DNA from: Roseivivax jejudonensis
GTDB lineage: Bacteria; Pseudomonadota; Alphaproteobacteria; Rhodobacterales; Rhodobacteraceae
Assembly: GCF_900172265.1 (NCBI RefSeq)
Contig: NZ_FWFK01000001.1
Location: 248,001 to 312,000, forward strand
DNA length: 64,000 bases
Direction: 5' to 3'
Part shown: piece after piece, positions 8,536-18,238 of the stretch
Numbering within the stretch: position 1 is the first letter of the stretch
Layout: every line of letters begins with the position of its first letter
Notes under the pieces: model-generated
Told to the model about the DNA's origin: nothing
The model's database searches: none
Seen by the model: only the letters and a program-made list of their open reading frames with translations
Program-made: the position numbers and the translations under genes

Positions 8536-8799
8536 GCGAGAGGTGCCTCCATCCCTTGATGACGTGCGCGCGGCGGGCGATGCCGCGCTACGGCCGTAGT
8601 CAACCGCGCGTGTGCGCAGGATAGCGAAGCGAGGCGGGCACTCCCAGTGGGACCAATGCGCCATTCCGTCACCCCGACCCGGGCACCGGACCGGAATACT
8701 GGCTGGGGAGCGCTTCGGCGCCGCGCCCGACAGGCGGGGAACCTGCACCTTCGGTCGGTGTGTTTTGCCTCGAAGCACCGCATCGACCGGAGGTGACAC

Positions 8800-9558
8800 A
8801 TGCCGCGCGACAGCACGAACAAGACCGCCACGCTCTACCGGATGGTCATGCCAGACCATCTCTGCCCGTTCGGCTTGAAGACGAAGTCGCTCCTCGAACG
8901 TGAGGGGTATCGGGTCGACGACCACTGGCTCGAGACCAAGGACGAAAAGGACTCGTTCATGGCGGAGCACGCGGTCAAGACGACACCGCAGGTCTGGATC
9001 GGCGATGATCGCATCGGCGGCTATGAGGAGGTCCGGGCGCATCTCGGCAAGTCGGTGAAGAGTGACGACGAGACGACGTATCAGCCGGTGCTCGCGATCT
9101 TCGCGGTCGGTTTTCTCATGGCTTTGGCCATCTCCTGGGCCGCGTTCGACACGGTTCTCACGCTGCGCACGCTCGAATGGTTCGTCGCGATCTCCATGAC
9201 CTTGCTCGGGCTGCAGAAGCTTCAGGATGTCGAGAGCTTCTCGACCATGTTCCTCAACTACGATCTGCTCGCCCAGCGCTGGGTGCCCTACGGAAAGCTC
9301 TACCCGTTCGGCGAGACGCTTGCCGGCATCCTGATGATCACCGGCGCCCTGGTCTGGATCTCGGCGCCCGTTGCGCTTTTCATCGGCACGGTCGGTGCCG
9401 TGTCGGTCTTCAAGGCCGTCTACATCGATAGGCGCGAACTGAAATGCGCCTGTGTCGGCGGCGGCAGCAACGTGCCGCTCGGCTTCATCTCGCTGACAGA
9501 GAACCTGATCATGATCCTCATGGGCCTCTGGATGCCGGCAAAGGCATTTCTGTTCTGA
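8800..9558 (+). CDS. Glutaredoxin-MauE fusion protein
   Basis: A 252-residue fusion. Residues 1-85 form a glutaredoxin domain with CPFG in place of the dithiol CPYC motif (the second Cys is missing) and the cis-proline loop VKTTPQVWIGDDRIGGYEEV. Residues from about 95 onward form a MauE/DoxX-like four-helix membrane domain, ending in LKCACVGGGSNVPLGFIS, which carries a further CxC pair. MauE-type proteins are thought to move electrons or help form disulfides across the membrane. GGAGG lies 6 nt before the ATG. It is divergent from the multicopper oxidase, so a joint role in copper or disulfide handling is possible. Confidence 0.82.
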   Translation: MPRDSTNKTATLYRMVMPDHLCPFGLKTKSLLEREGYRVDDHWLETKDEKDSFMAEHAVKTTPQVWIGDDRIGGYEEVRAHLGKSVKSDDETTYQPVLAIFAVGFLMALAISWAAFDTVLTLRTLEWFVAISMTLLGLQKLQDVESFSTMFLNYDLLAQRWVPYGKLYPFGETLAGILMITGALVWISAPVALFIGTVGAVSVFKAVYIDRRELKCACVGGGSNVPLGFISLTENLIMILMGLWMPAKAFLF

Positions 9559-9861
9559 GGCGGGAGCAAGAGACCATGACCGACACACCGATTGTGGAGC
9601 GGTCGAGCCACGCCACACATGCACTGTCGACCGGTCCAATCGCTCGTCGGAGCGGACTGTGATGGAACGAAGTGAAAGTACCGGGCGACGCGACGGCCCG
9701 GGATACAGTCTTCGAGATGTGACACAACGTGCGGCCGTCTGGAGGGCTTTCGGACCGATGCTGCGGAGCATTCGAATGGACGTTTCGGCAACAGCCGATG
9801 GATATACTCGGATGTTGCTGGCACTAGATGGCCATGATCGCGCGACCGGAAGGACTTGGCC
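9559..9861. other. 303-bp intergenic region
   Basis: No supported gene. A 28-codon frame at 9576-9662 (starting MTDTPIVERSS) follows a purine-rich stretch and could be a small peptide or the start of a lost gene, but nothing else supports it. The right end must carry the promoter of the hydrolase at 9862. Confidence 0.3.
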
Positions 9862-10635
9862 ATGCAAGGCGGATGGCGAAAGTATGGTGAGGGGCCATCG
9901 CGCGCCGTCGTTCTGCATGGCGGGCCCGGCGGTGCCGGAGAGGTTGCGCCGCTTGCCCGGGAGTTGGGCATCAGAGGTTATCGCGTTCTCGAACCTTTCC
10001 AGACGAGACGGTCCGTTGCCGAACAGGTGGAAGAGCTGGCGGAACAGATCACGGCGGCCTGCGCCCCGCCCGTCGCGGTGATCGGGTGGTCATGGGGTGC
10101 GTGGCTCGGCTGCCTTCTGGCCTCACGACGCGGGAGGCTCGTCGAGACGCTCGTCCTTGTTGGCAGCGGCCCATTCGACGCACGCCACGCCAAACGGATC
10201 CGGGCGACGAAGATGTCCCGGCTGTCCGAGGCCGAACGCCGCGAACTGTCCGTCCTCGATCCCCGGGAGGGTGATGCCATGCAGGTCGCCCGCTTCATCG
10301 AACTATCCGACCGGTCTGACAGCTACGCACGGGATGGATCGCCTTTGCCTGAAGTGATTTTCGATGGGGCAATCCATTCCGCCGTCTGGCCGGAAGCGGA
10401 TCGGATGCGCCGAGACGGAACGCTGCTCCGCGAGATCGGCACGATCCGCTCTCCGGTCACCGCTTTGCACGGCGACCACGACCCAAGACCCTCCGAAGGT
10501 GTCCGCGCTCCTTTGGCGGCTGCCCTTCCCGCCGCTCGGTTCGTCCTCATCGACAGATGCGGTCACAAGCCCTGGCAGGAGGTCTATGCCAGGGACGTCT
10601 TCTTCGACGAGCTGGAAGCGGCGCTCGCCCGATAA
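9862..10635 (+). CDS. Alpha/beta hydrolase
   Basis: A 257-residue alpha/beta hydrolase. VVLHGGPGGAGE gives the oxyanion-hole segment, GWSWGAW holds the nucleophile Ser in GxSxG form, GDHDPRP supplies the acid and CGHKPWQE the histidine. The substrate is unknown. ATG 9862 follows GGAAGGA by 8 nt; a TTG two codons upstream is the only alternative nearby. No signal peptide, so cytosolic. It is convergent with the protease-like gene downstream. Confidence 0.8.
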   Translation: MQGGWRKYGEGPSRAVVLHGGPGGAGEVAPLARELGIRGYRVLEPFQTRRSVAEQVEELAEQITAACAPPVAVIGWSWGAWLGCLLASRRGRLVETLVLVGSGPFDARHAKRIRATKMSRLSEAERRELSVLDPREGDAMQVARFIELSDRSDSYARDGSPLPEVIFDGAIHSAVWPEADRMRRDGTLLREIGTIRSPVTALHGDHDPRPSEGVRAPLAAALPAARFVLIDRCGHKPWQEVYARDVFFDELEAALAR

Positions 10636-10794
10636 CACGCATCTTGCAGCCGTTCCGGCACGACGCGGGAAGGTCTCTTTCGTCCCGCGCAGCCGCCGCT
10701 CGGGCGATACGCAGAGAACACCCGCACCGAGCGCTGTGTCACGGAATGCTGCGATCACCCTGAACGACGGCTCTCCGGGCTTACTTTTCCGGTT

Positions 10795-11442
10795 CTAGCC
10801 GAATGCCATATCGCAATCGTCGCGGAATCTTGCAGCTTCGGCATGGATCAGTGTCGCCGGCGTCTCCTTTGGGTGAGAGAGGAGAAAACGTCCGACCAAT
10901 GCGTATCCAAGCGCGTATCCGCGCCACGCGGGGTCGTTTCCGAAGAACCACGCGGCATGGTCATACGCATCGTCATCCCATGCTGCCTCCGCGTCACGCG
11001 CGGCCTCTGCTAGGCCTTCCGCATCAAGCGACGACTCCCACTTCTCCGGAGGCCCGCCGTAGAGCTGCTGCGCGAAGTGACCCGCCAACCCTTCGGTGAC
11101 GAGGGCCTCGCCCAGCGTGCGCCCATAGCCGGGCCCGCGCCATCGCAGCACGTGATGCAGTTCGTGAACGATGGTTCGCTCTAGCGGCTCACCCAGGTTC
11201 TCCGCGCAATTCGCATTGGTTGGATCAAGGGTCAGCTGAATCATGTCGTCGGTGGGCGCGTAGCCCGCGTGCCCCAGATGCTCGATGACACGGCCCGGCC
11301 AAGCCTGAACCACAAGGTCTATGTCAACGGGTTCGGTCACGGCCTCAGCCTGCGTCTGCGCGCGGGCGATCGCCGAGCGGATCGCGGACACAAGACCGTC
11401 GAGGCGTCCTGAGGCATTGGCAATGTGGATGGTCCATGTCAC
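10795..11442 (-). CDS. Putative zinc-dependent protease, DUF2268-like
   Basis: A 215-residue protein with the zincin motif TIVHELHHVLRWRGPGYG near residue 90 (HExxH) and, about 25 residues on, EGLAGHFAQQLYG, which could give the third ligand. This layout matches the DUF2268 family of predicted Zn proteases. There is no signal peptide. An acidic patch (residues about 140-160) lies between the zinc region and the C-terminus. Substrate unknown. Confidence 0.75.
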   Translation of the reverse strand: MTWTIHIANASGRLDGLVSAIRSAIARAQTQAEAVTEPVDIDLVVQAWPGRVIEHLGHAGYAPTDDMIQLTLDPTNANCAENLGEPLERTIVHELHHVLRWRGPGYGRTLGEALVTEGLAGHFAQQLYGGPPEKWESSLDAEGLAEAARDAEAAWDDDAYDHAAWFFGNDPAWRGYALGYALVGRFLLSHPKETPATLIHAEAARFRDDCDMAFG

Positions 11443-11775
11443 GCGGCCTCACTACCTTGCTCGGCTGGACTCATCCAATCGCCAGCAGCGGATATGCGCT
11501 CAGGCGAAGCGAAAGCCAGCTCGTCCCGCCGAACCCGGCCCCGGCGTGGCGGACAGGCGAGGTCCGGAAAAGGTCTGAAGCCGCGGTCCGGACCATCCGA
11601 GCCGAATGTCGAGTATTCGTTTCGCGTCCTCCGAAACCGCCGGGCGGCGACGTCCGGAGCCGCCGCACAGGCGAACGGGCGCCGGCACACTTGTCATGGC
11701 TGCGTCAGATAGAATCGCTACCGTCGGCGCTGGCGGACGACCCGCGTCCGGCCCGGATCACTTCGCACAGCAGGG
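11443..11775. other. 333-bp intergenic region upstream of phoX
   Basis: No convincing coding region. It separates the start of the protease-like gene (minus strand) from phoX (plus strand) and therefore holds both promoters. A Pho-box-like pair is annotated separately at 11691-11708. Confidence 0.4.
11691..11708 (+). promoter_or_regulatory. Candidate Pho box
   Basis: TTGTCAT-GGCT-GCGTCAG has the 7-4-7 layout of a PhoB binding site (CTGTCAT-N4-CTGTCAT). The first half is a near match (6/7) and the second is weak (4/7). It ends 67 bp before the phoX start, a sensible distance for PhoB activation. Confidence 0.35.
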
Positions 11776-13731
11776 ATGGACGAGATGAAAGATCACACGC
11801 ACCACGGTCTCACCTTCGACGAGTGGGACGAGGCACGTTTTCCGCGCGAGAAGACGCAGGAGTTCGACCGCGTGGTCGAGCGCGCGATTTCGCGTCGCGG
11901 CTTCCTGGGCGGCGTTCTTGCCTTCGGCTCCGGCGCGGCCGTCATGGGCGTGGCTGGCCTGAAAGGCTCGACCGCGCTGGCCCAAGGGGCCGGTCGCTTC
12001 CCCTTCGAACAGATTGCCGCGCAGACCGATGGAACGGTCCACGTGCCGGACGGCTACGACTGGCAGGTGCTCGTGCGGTGGGGTGACCCGCTCTTTTCAG
12101 ATGCGCCCGAGTTCAGCCACGAGACCGGTATCCCGACGGACGGGTCGGACCGCGTCTTCGGCGAAAACACCGACGGGATGGAGTTGTTCTCGGTCGACGG
12201 CCGCGAGATCCTCGTGGTGAACAGCGAGTATACCAACAACGACATCAACCTCGTCGGATCGACCACGTCCGAGGCCGACAACCTCGAGGAAGAGCGCGCC
12301 CCGAGTTCGGCCGACGACGTCCTGCGCTTGCAGAACTTCCAGGGCGTGACCGTCATGGAAGTGGAAGAAGGCGAGAGCGGATGGTCGGTGGTGATCGACA
12401 GCCCCTACAACCGCCGCATCACGCACAACACACCGATGACGATCGACGGGCCCGCGGCCGGCCACGCGCTCCTGCAGACGCAGGACGATCCCACCGGCAC
12501 GCAGTCGCTGGGCACGTTCAACAATTGCGGATCCGGCCGGACGCCGTGGGGCACGTACCTGACCTGCGAAGAGAACTTCAACGGCTACTTCGGCGCGACC
12601 GGAGAGATGCCGACCGACGAGAAGGTTGCCGCGGGCTATGCCCGCTACGGCATCTCGGCCGAGGGCTGGGGCTACAACTACCATCTCTACGATCCGCGCT
12701 TCGATGTGAGCGAAAACCCGAACGAGCCGCACCGTGCCGGCTGGATCGTGGAAATCGATCCTCGCGACGCGAGCGCCACGCCCGTCAAGCACACCGCACT
12801 CGGCCGCTTCAAGCACGAGAACGCCGCCTACGCACTGGCCGAGGATAACCGGCTGGTGGTCTACATGGGCGACGACGAGCGCGGCGAGTTCATGTACAAG
12901 TGGGTCAGCCGCGACGCCTACGAAGACGGAGGCGACACCTCGACGCTTCTGGTCGAGGGCCAGCTTTTCGCCGCGACCTTCTCGGACGATCAAAGCGGTC
13001 AGTGGGTCGCCCTGACGCCCGACGCGACGGGCATGGAACCCGCGGAGATCGCCATCTTCACGCGCACCGCGGCGTCGGCCGTCGGCGCGACGACGATGGA
13101 CCGGCCGGAGTGGATCGCCGTCAACCCGACCGCTCCCGAAGGCTATTGCTGCCTGACCAACAATTCGCGGCGCGGCGCGACCGACGACGACGGCAACATC
13201 CTGACGAATGCGGGCGGCGATCCGATGGAGGTCAATGCGCCGAACCCGCGCGAAACCAACGAGTACGGACAGATCGTGCGCTGGCGGCCCGAAGGCGGCG
13301 ACCATGGCAGCGAAAGCTTCGAGTGGGACCTCTATGTCATGGCCGGCAACCCGAGCGTCTACCAGGACAGCCCCAATGCCGGCACCGACAACATCAACGC
13401 GGGCAACCTCTTCAACTCGCCCGACGGGATGCAGATCGACACGACCGGCCTGATCTGGATCCAGACGGATGGCGACGACAGCAACGAGGGGGATTTCGAG
13501 GGCATGGGCAACAACCAGATGCTTGCGGGAGATCCCGAAACCGGCGAGATCCGACGCTTCCTGACCGGCCCGAACGGCAGCGAAGTGACCGGTCTGACCT
13601 GGTCGTCCGATCGCCGCACCATGTTCGTCGGCATCCAGCATCCGGGTGCCCCGTTCCCAGATGGCGAAGGCATGCTGCCCCGTTCGGCCATCGTGACGGT
13701 CAAGCGCAGCGACGGCGAGCCCGTCGGCTGA
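11776..13731 (+). CDS. phoX: PhoX-family alkaline phosphatase
   Basis: A 651-residue protein of the PhoX/DUF839 family, calcium- and iron-dependent phosphatases that release phosphate from organic esters. The start region carries a long leader then SRRGFLGGVLAFGSGAAVMG, a Tat signal, as expected for PhoX. Family segments visible are NNCGSGRTPWGTYLTCEE (about residue 252), HENAAYALAEDNRLVVYMGD and PEGYCCLTNNSRR. The protein is very acidic, as common in marine secreted enzymes. Periplasmic or extracellular. A candidate Pho box upstream and a hairpin terminator downstream suggest a single-gene transcript induced by phosphate starvation. Confidence 0.9.
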   Translation: MDEMKDHTHHGLTFDEWDEARFPREKTQEFDRVVERAISRRGFLGGVLAFGSGAAVMGVAGLKGSTALAQGAGRFPFEQIAAQTDGTVHVPDGYDWQVLVRWGDPLFSDAPEFSHETGIPTDGSDRVFGENTDGMELFSVDGREILVVNSEYTNNDINLVGSTTSEADNLEEERAPSSADDVLRLQNFQGVTVMEVEEGESGWSVVIDSPYNRRITHNTPMTIDGPAAGHALLQTQDDPTGTQSLGTFNNCGSGRTPWGTYLTCEENFNGYFGATGEMPTDEKVAAGYARYGISAEGWGYNYHLYDPRFDVSENPNEPHRAGWIVEIDPRDASATPVKHTALGRFKHENAAYALAEDNRLVVYMGDDERGEFMYKWVSRDAYEDGGDTSTLLVEGQLFAATFSDDQSGQWVALTPDATGMEPAEIAIFTRTAASAVGATTMDRPEWIAVNPTAPEGYCCLTNNSRRGATDDDGNILTNAGGDPMEVNAPNPRETNEYGQIVRWRPEGGDHGSESFEWDLYVMAGNPSVYQDSPNAGTDNINAGNLFNSPDGMQIDTTGLIWIQTDGDDSNEGDFEGMGNNQMLAGDPETGEIRRFLTGPNGSEVTGLTWSSDRRTMFVGIQHPGAPFPDGEGMLPRSAIVTVKRSDGEPVG

Positions 13732-13747
13732 CATCCGGCAAGAGACC

Positions 13748-13778
13748 AAGCTCCCGGGCCCCTGCAGTCCGGGAGCTT
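13748..13778 (+). terminator. Hairpin terminator after phoX
   Basis: AAGCTCCCGG at 13748-13757 pairs perfectly with CCGGGAGCTT at 13769-13778 around an 11-nt loop, 16 bp after the phoX stop. The stem ends in TT but no long T-run follows. Confidence 0.6.
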
Positions 13779-13990
13779 CCGGCTCCCGGCACGCGGGGAC
13801 ATGCCGCGACCGACGCTCGATGAAGTGGCGCCGTCGCTCCCGCCCATCCCGGCCGTCGATGCGCGACTCGTGATCGACCTGCGTGGAGCGGAGGCGGCCG
13901 ACAAAAAAGGTGAGCGCGAAACTCTCCTATCGCCAAGCACCCGACGACGTGAGATTATCCGAGCGACGTTTCCTCTTCGAGACATCCGCC

Positions 13991-15778
13991 ATGACCTCGT
14001 CGCTCGGCCTGGATCCGGCCGTACTCGCGCTTGCGCTCCTCTTTCTCCTCTTCGTGGCTTTCATCGTCGAAAAGTACCCGCCGGACGTCACGGCGGTCGG
14101 GGGAGCCGCGCTCTTCATCGTGTTCGGCCTGGTGCCGAGCGACGACGTGATGAGCGTGTTCTCCAGCTCGGCCCCGATCACGATCGCGGCGATGTTCGTG
14201 GTCTCGGGCGCCCTCGTCCGGACCGGCGTTCTCGATGCGCTTGCCAACCTCGTCGTCGACCGGGCACAGAGCCGGCCGGTAACGGCCGTGGCCCTGTTCG
14301 TCTTTGCCACGATCACCGCGTCCGCGTTCATGAACAACACGCCGGTCGTGCTGGTTCTGATTCCGGTCGTCATCCGGCTCGCCACGAGCCTCGGCCTTGC
14401 GCCAACCCGTCTGCTCATCCCGCTGTCCTACGCGGCGATCCTCGGCGGGACCTGCACTCTCATCGGGACCTCGACGAACATTCTCGTGGATGGGGTCGCA
14501 CGGCAGAACGGGCTCGAGCCGTTCTCGATATTCGAGATCGCGCCTGTAGGCATCATCGTCGCCGCCGTGGGTGGTGTCGCGATGCTGGCGCTCGGCAAGT
14601 TTCTTCTTCCGGCCCGCGCCTCGCGCGACGCAGCCGGTGGCGACGGCGCCGAAACCGCGTTTCTGTCCGAAGTCATGGTGCAGGACGGCTACCGCTACAT
14701 AGGCGAGCCGCTCGGAACCATTGCCGACTTCCAGCGCTCTCGGGTGCGGGTCACGGGCCTGCGCCGCGGAGCGGAGATCGAGCGCGCGAACCTCGACGAT
14801 CAGGTTCTCCGCAAGGGTGACGCGCTCATCATCATCGCGGAGACGTCCGAACTCCTGACGCTCTCCGAGCGCACCGGCCTGCGGGTGGGGCTGCGGCGGT
14901 CCATCGAGATCGACAAGGAAGCCGACGTGCGCGTGGTCGAAGCGATCATCACCCCGTCGCGACGCAGCTCCGGCATCCGCATCGCCGACCTCGCGCTCGG
15001 CCGCCGGGCCGGCATTCGGGTTCTGGGCGCGTTCCGACCCCGGCACATCGCCGGTGCGGACCTGTCGAGCGTTCGCCTGCGGCCGGCCGACAAGCTCTTG
15101 CTCGAAGGCACGCCCGAAGGGTTCGAAGAGCTGTCCCGGTCCGGCGACGTTGTCTCGGTCACCTCTCCGGTCGGCCGCGCCTATCGCCGACGTCAGGCGC
15201 CGATCGCGGTGCTCGCATTGCTGGGGATCGTCGGTCTCGCCGCCTTCGACGTCATGCCCATCGGCGTTCTGGCCCTTGTCGGGGTCGCGGCGATCCTGAT
15301 CCTGCGCTGCATCGACAACGACGAGGCGTGGGGCTCGGTCGATGCGTCGATCCTGATCCTCATCTTCGCGATGCTGATCGTCGGCCTCGGGCTCGAGAAC
15401 ACCGGCGCGGTGGAACTGATCGTGTCAGCGGTCACGCCGTGGCTTCGGGAGTTGTCGCCGGTCCTGATGCTCCTCGCCGTCTATTTCGTGGGCTCCTTCC
15501 TGACCGAGGTCGTCACCAACAACGCGGTCGCGGTCATCTTCACGCCCATCGTCATCTCGCTCGCCGGACAGCTGGGGGTCGACCCGCGGCCGTTCGTCGT
15601 GGCCGTCATGTTCTCGGCAAGCGCGAGCTTTGCCACGCCCATCGGATACCAGACGAATACGCTTGTCTACGGAGCCGGAAACTACCGCTTTTCGGACTTT
15701 CTCAAGATCGGCATCCCCATGAATATCGTGGTCGGCGTCACCGCCGTTGCGGCGATCCCGCTGTTCTTCCCGCTCTGA
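13991..15778 (+). CDS. SLC13/DASS-type transporter with two RCK_C domains
   Basis: A 595-residue membrane protein of the divalent anion:Na+ symporter/ArsB-NhaD superfamily. Two hydrophobic halves contain the repeated signature regions ([20 protein letters not shown] with [12 protein letters not shown] in the first; [18 protein letters not shown] with [15 protein letters not shown] in the second). Between them, about residues 220-390, lie two TrkA-C (RCK_C) regulatory domains, the second beginning near [16 protein letters not shown]. Such proteins are annotated as sulfate, phosphate or carboxylate permeases; the substrate is open. Start ATG 13991 is chosen because hydrophobic sequence follows at once and the in-frame extension upstream is not coding-like. 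Confidence 0.85.
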   Translation: MTSSLGLDPAVLALALLFLLFVAFIVEKYPPDVTAVGGAALFIVFGLVPSDDVMSVFSSSAPITIAAMFVVSGALVRTGVLDALANLVVDRAQSRPVTAVALFVFATITASAFMNNTPVVLVLIPVVIRLATSLGLAPTRLLIPLSYAAILGGTCTLIGTSTNILVDGVARQNGLEPFSIFEIAPVGIIVAAVGGVAMLALGKFLLPARASRDAAGGDGAETAFLSEVMVQDGYRYIGEPLGTIADFQRSRVRVTGLRRGAEIERANLDDQVLRKGDALIIIAETSELLTLSERTGLRVGLRRSIEIDKEADVRVVEAIITPSRRSSGIRIADLALGRRAGIRVLGAFRPRHIAGADLSSVRLRPADKLLLEGTPEGFEELSRSGDVVSVTSPVGRAYRRRQAPIAVLALLGIVGLAAFDVMPIGVLALVGVAAILILRCIDNDEAWGSVDASILILIFAMLIVGLGLENTGAVELIVSAVTPWLRELSPVLMLLAVYFVGSFLTEVVTNNAVAVIFTPIVISLAGQLGVDPRPFVVAVMFSASASFATPIGYQTNTLVYGAGNYRFSDFLKIGIPMNIVVGVTAVAAIPLFFPL

Positions 15779-16050
15779 GGGCGCGGGAGCGCGAAGTGTC
15801 GTCTCACTGCTGACCTCACTTCGAGCAGCACCATCGGCGGCATGTCTGCGCCGTCAGGACGCTTTGGACACCGACGGCTTCGCCGGGGCGAAAGCATGCG
15901 CAGTCAGGTGCCACATGTGTCCACCGGCAATCAGTCGGCATCATCGACACGCGACGGGCCAGTCTCTCACCCACGCGACGACCGGACCTCCCTTTCAGAG
16001 GCCGACCGCAACGGTCGCGCCCCCAGGCGGCTACTGCCATGCGGAACCGC

Positions 16051-17172
16051 CTATTCTTCGCGGAAACTCCGACGAACCGCCCATTTTCGCAGGACCTCCG
16101 AAACCGTTCCGGCCAGCAGGCCGGCAAACGGGTCGAGAGCGACGCAGGTCAGTGCGGTCACGCCGATGACCGGATAGCAGGATGGCCGGCTGTCCGTGAG
16201 GCGACGATCCTTGGCGAGTTCGATTGCCGCGACAATGAGCAAGACCCCGAGCACGAAGTCCGGAAAGCGCGCAAGCAAGCCCAGGCTCGTTTCGACCGCG
16301 AGTGCGGCGAGGACAAGCAGACCACCGATCATGAGCGATGCGGCGCCGCTCCGTGCGCCGAACGCCTGATGAGCGGCCAGACCGCCGGCGCCGTGGCACA
16401 TGGGCAGCGCGCCGAGCGGCGCGAGCGCGCAGTTCAAGAGGCCCGAGGTCAGGCACAGGCGCTTCGGTGTCACGTGCGCGGCCTGCGCACCGAACAGGTC
16501 GCCGGCAACGAGCGCTGTCAGGATGACGGCGTTGGTCAGGGTCAATGCCAGTTGAGGCAGAACGAGGCCGGTCAGGGCATCCGATGCGAGCGACAGGGTC
16601 GGCAGGACGATAAAGGCCGGCGGCCAGGCCGCCGTAGCGCCGATCCCCAGCGCGTCCGATAGCGCCGCGATGGCCGCCCCCGCCACGAGGAGGATCAGCG
16701 CCGCCGGGGCTCCCATGCGACGCGCGAAGAACAGAAGGGCGACCGCCGCGGCGGCCAGGACGGGCGCATCGGCCATGAGGGTCGCGGCGACCCATGCGAG
16801 GCCGAGACCCAACCCGAGCCGGAGACCCGCGATGATCGAGCGGGGCACAAGCCGCGCGAGCCGGTCGATCGCCCCCGTGGCTCCCAGGATGACCAGCACC
16901 GCGCCGATCATCAGCCCGGCGACGGCGACCGCTTCGGGCGTCACCTCCGACACCATCACCAGCGCAGCGATCGCCTTCATCGGCTGCACCGGAAGCGGGA
17001 GGCGGTAGACGAAGCCGGTCACGAGGTAGGCGATCGCGAAGCCCAGGAGAACCGGTGTCGGCGACAATCCCCCGACCGTGATCGCCCCGATCACGAGCGG
17101 CAGAAGCGTGCCGGTATCGCCGAGGGCCCCGTTGAGCTCGGCGAGGCTCCAGCGATACCGCGCCCCGGTCAC
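16051..17172 (-). CDS. MOT1-type molybdate/sulfate permease
   Basis: A 373-residue very hydrophobic protein of the MOT1 (MFS_MOT1) family, related to SulP carriers. LNGALGDTGTLLPLVIGAIT near the N-terminus and YRLPLPVQPMKAIAALVMV are the two family signatures. A second copy of the fold contains LLNCALAPLGALPMCHGAGG. MOT1 proteins are high-affinity molybdate importers in plants and occur widely in bacteria. The genome context supports molybdate here: a Mop protein starts 84 bp away on the other strand and a complete ABC importer follows. It starts with GTG at 17172. Confidence 0.85.
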   Translation of the reverse strand: MTGARYRWSLAELNGALGDTGTLLPLVIGAITVGGLSPTPVLLGFAIAYLVTGFVYRLPLPVQPMKAIAALVMVSEVTPEAVAVAGLMIGAVLVILGATGAIDRLARLVPRSIIAGLRLGLGLGLAWVAATLMADAPVLAAAAVALLFFARRMGAPAALILLVAGAAIAALSDALGIGATAAWPPAFIVLPTLSLASDALTGLVLPQLALTLTNAVILTALVAGDLFGAQAAHVTPKRLCLTSGLLNCALAPLGALPMCHGAGGLAAHQAFGARSGAASLMIGGLLVLAALAVETSLGLLARFPDFVLGVLLIVAAIELAKDRRLTDSRPSCYPVIGVTALTCVALDPFAGLLAGTVSEVLRKWAVRRSFREE

Positions 17173-17255
17173 GCGGCGCCTCCCGTGACTTCGGGCTTGA
17201 ACTTCGGTGATGGAAGCAGACGTTGAGGGTGAAGCAAATTCAGGAGGACATTCCC

Positions 17256-17468
17256 GTGAAACTCAGCGCGCGCAACAAGCTCAAGGGCACGGTGGTCGAA
17301 GTCGAAAAGGGCGCGGTCAACTCCACTGTGAAAATCGATGTCGGCGGCGGGACGATCATCACTTCGATGATCACAAACGACTCGGTCGACGAGCTCGGTC
17401 TTGCCAAGGGCAAGGAGGCCTATGCTGTCATCAAGGCGTCTCATGTCATGGTCGCAGCCGACGACTGA
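17256..17468 (+). CDS. mop: Mop-type molybdate-binding protein (TOBE domain)
   Basis: A 70-residue single Mop/TOBE domain protein, the normal length for molbindins. The start is GTG 17256 with AGGAGG 8 nt upstream. KLSARNKLKGTVVEVEKGAV and TIITSMITNDSVDELGL are characteristic of the family, which binds molybdate or tungstate between subunits and buffers or stores it in the cytosol. It is divergent from the MOT1 permease and convergent with the ABC importer. Its last 28 bases overlap the 3' end of the importer ATPase gene on the other strand. Confidence 0.92.
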   Translation: MKLSARNKLKGTVVEVEKGAVNSTVKIDVGGGTIITSMITNDSVDELGLAKGKEAYAVIKASHVMVAADD

Positions 17469-18238
17469 ACCGCGGGCAGGCAGACCCGGCGGCCGCTGGC
17501 CGTGCGCTCGACCGTCAACGGGACGCCGTAGATCTCCGACAGGCGCGCGGGCGTGAGCACGTCCGCCGCCGGGCCCTCGGCGATCATCCGACCCGCCGAC
17601 ATCGCGAGCACACGCGCCTGAAGCGCGAGCGCCTGGTCGGGATCGTGCGTGGACAGGATGACGCCGCGCCCGCTCCCAGCTCGGGCAAGCGATGCGATGC
17701 GGTCCAGAACCGAAAGCCTGTTGCCGAAGTCGAGGCTGGCCGTCGGCTCGTCCATGACGATGAGCGGCGCCTCCTGCGCGAGCGCGCGGGCGATCAGCAC
17801 CAGTTGCCTCTGGCCACCAGACAGGCGCGCGTAGTCTCGACCGGCGAGGTCCGCGATGCCGAGCGCGGCGAGAGCCTCCGTGGCGATGGTGCGATCCCGG
17901 GCGGAGGGTTGCGCGAAGGTGCCGATCCGCGCCGTGCGTCCCATGAGGACGACCTCGAGCACCTCGAACGGGAACGGTGGCGCGTGGGCCTGCGGCACAT
18001 AGGCGATGGCGCGGGCGATATCCTGGCGCGACATCCGCGCGATGTCCGTGTCGTCGAGCGCGAGGGCTCCGTCGAGCCGCGGAAGCAGGCCGAGCAGCGT
18101 CTTGAAGAGCGTGGTCTTGCCGCAGCCGTTCGGCCCCAGCAGGCAGACGATCTCGTCCGGACCGAGCGCGAGCGACAGGTCTGCGCCGATCCGCTCGCGC
18201 CCGTAGCCGATGGCGAGATCCGTGGCCGCGAGCCTCAT
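17441..18238 (-). CDS. ABC importer ATP-binding protein, FecE/MolC-like
   Basis: A 265-residue ATPase with Walker A GPNGCGKTTL, signature LSGGQRQLVLIARAL, Walker B LIVMDEPTASLD and the H-loop STHD. It belongs to the FecE/BtuD branch of type II importers. The ATG overlaps the stop of the upstream permease (ATGA), so the two are translationally coupled. Within this operon it energises uptake by the permease dimer at the cytoplasmic face. The 3' end overlaps the convergent mop gene by 28 bp. Confidence 0.9.
   Translation of the reverse strand: MRLAATDLAIGYGRERIGADLSLALGPDEIVCLLGPNGCGKTTLFKTLLGLLPRLDGALALDDTDIARMSRQDIARAIAYVPQAHAPPFPFEVLEVVLMGRTARIGTFAQPSARDRTIATEALAALGIADLAGRDYARLSGGQRQLVLIARALAQEAPLIVMDEPTASLDFGNRLSVLDRIASLARAGSGRGVILSTHDPDQALALQARVLAMSAGRMIAEGPAADVLTPARLSEIYGVPLTVERTASGRRVCLPAVQSSAATMT

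Noticed and set aside
13801-14820. Long plus-strand frame starting with a plausible ATG at 13801
   Set aside because: It runs out of frame through the transporter gene and turns into Arg-rich sequence typical of a GC-driven shadow; the transporter frame from 13991 is clearly coding.
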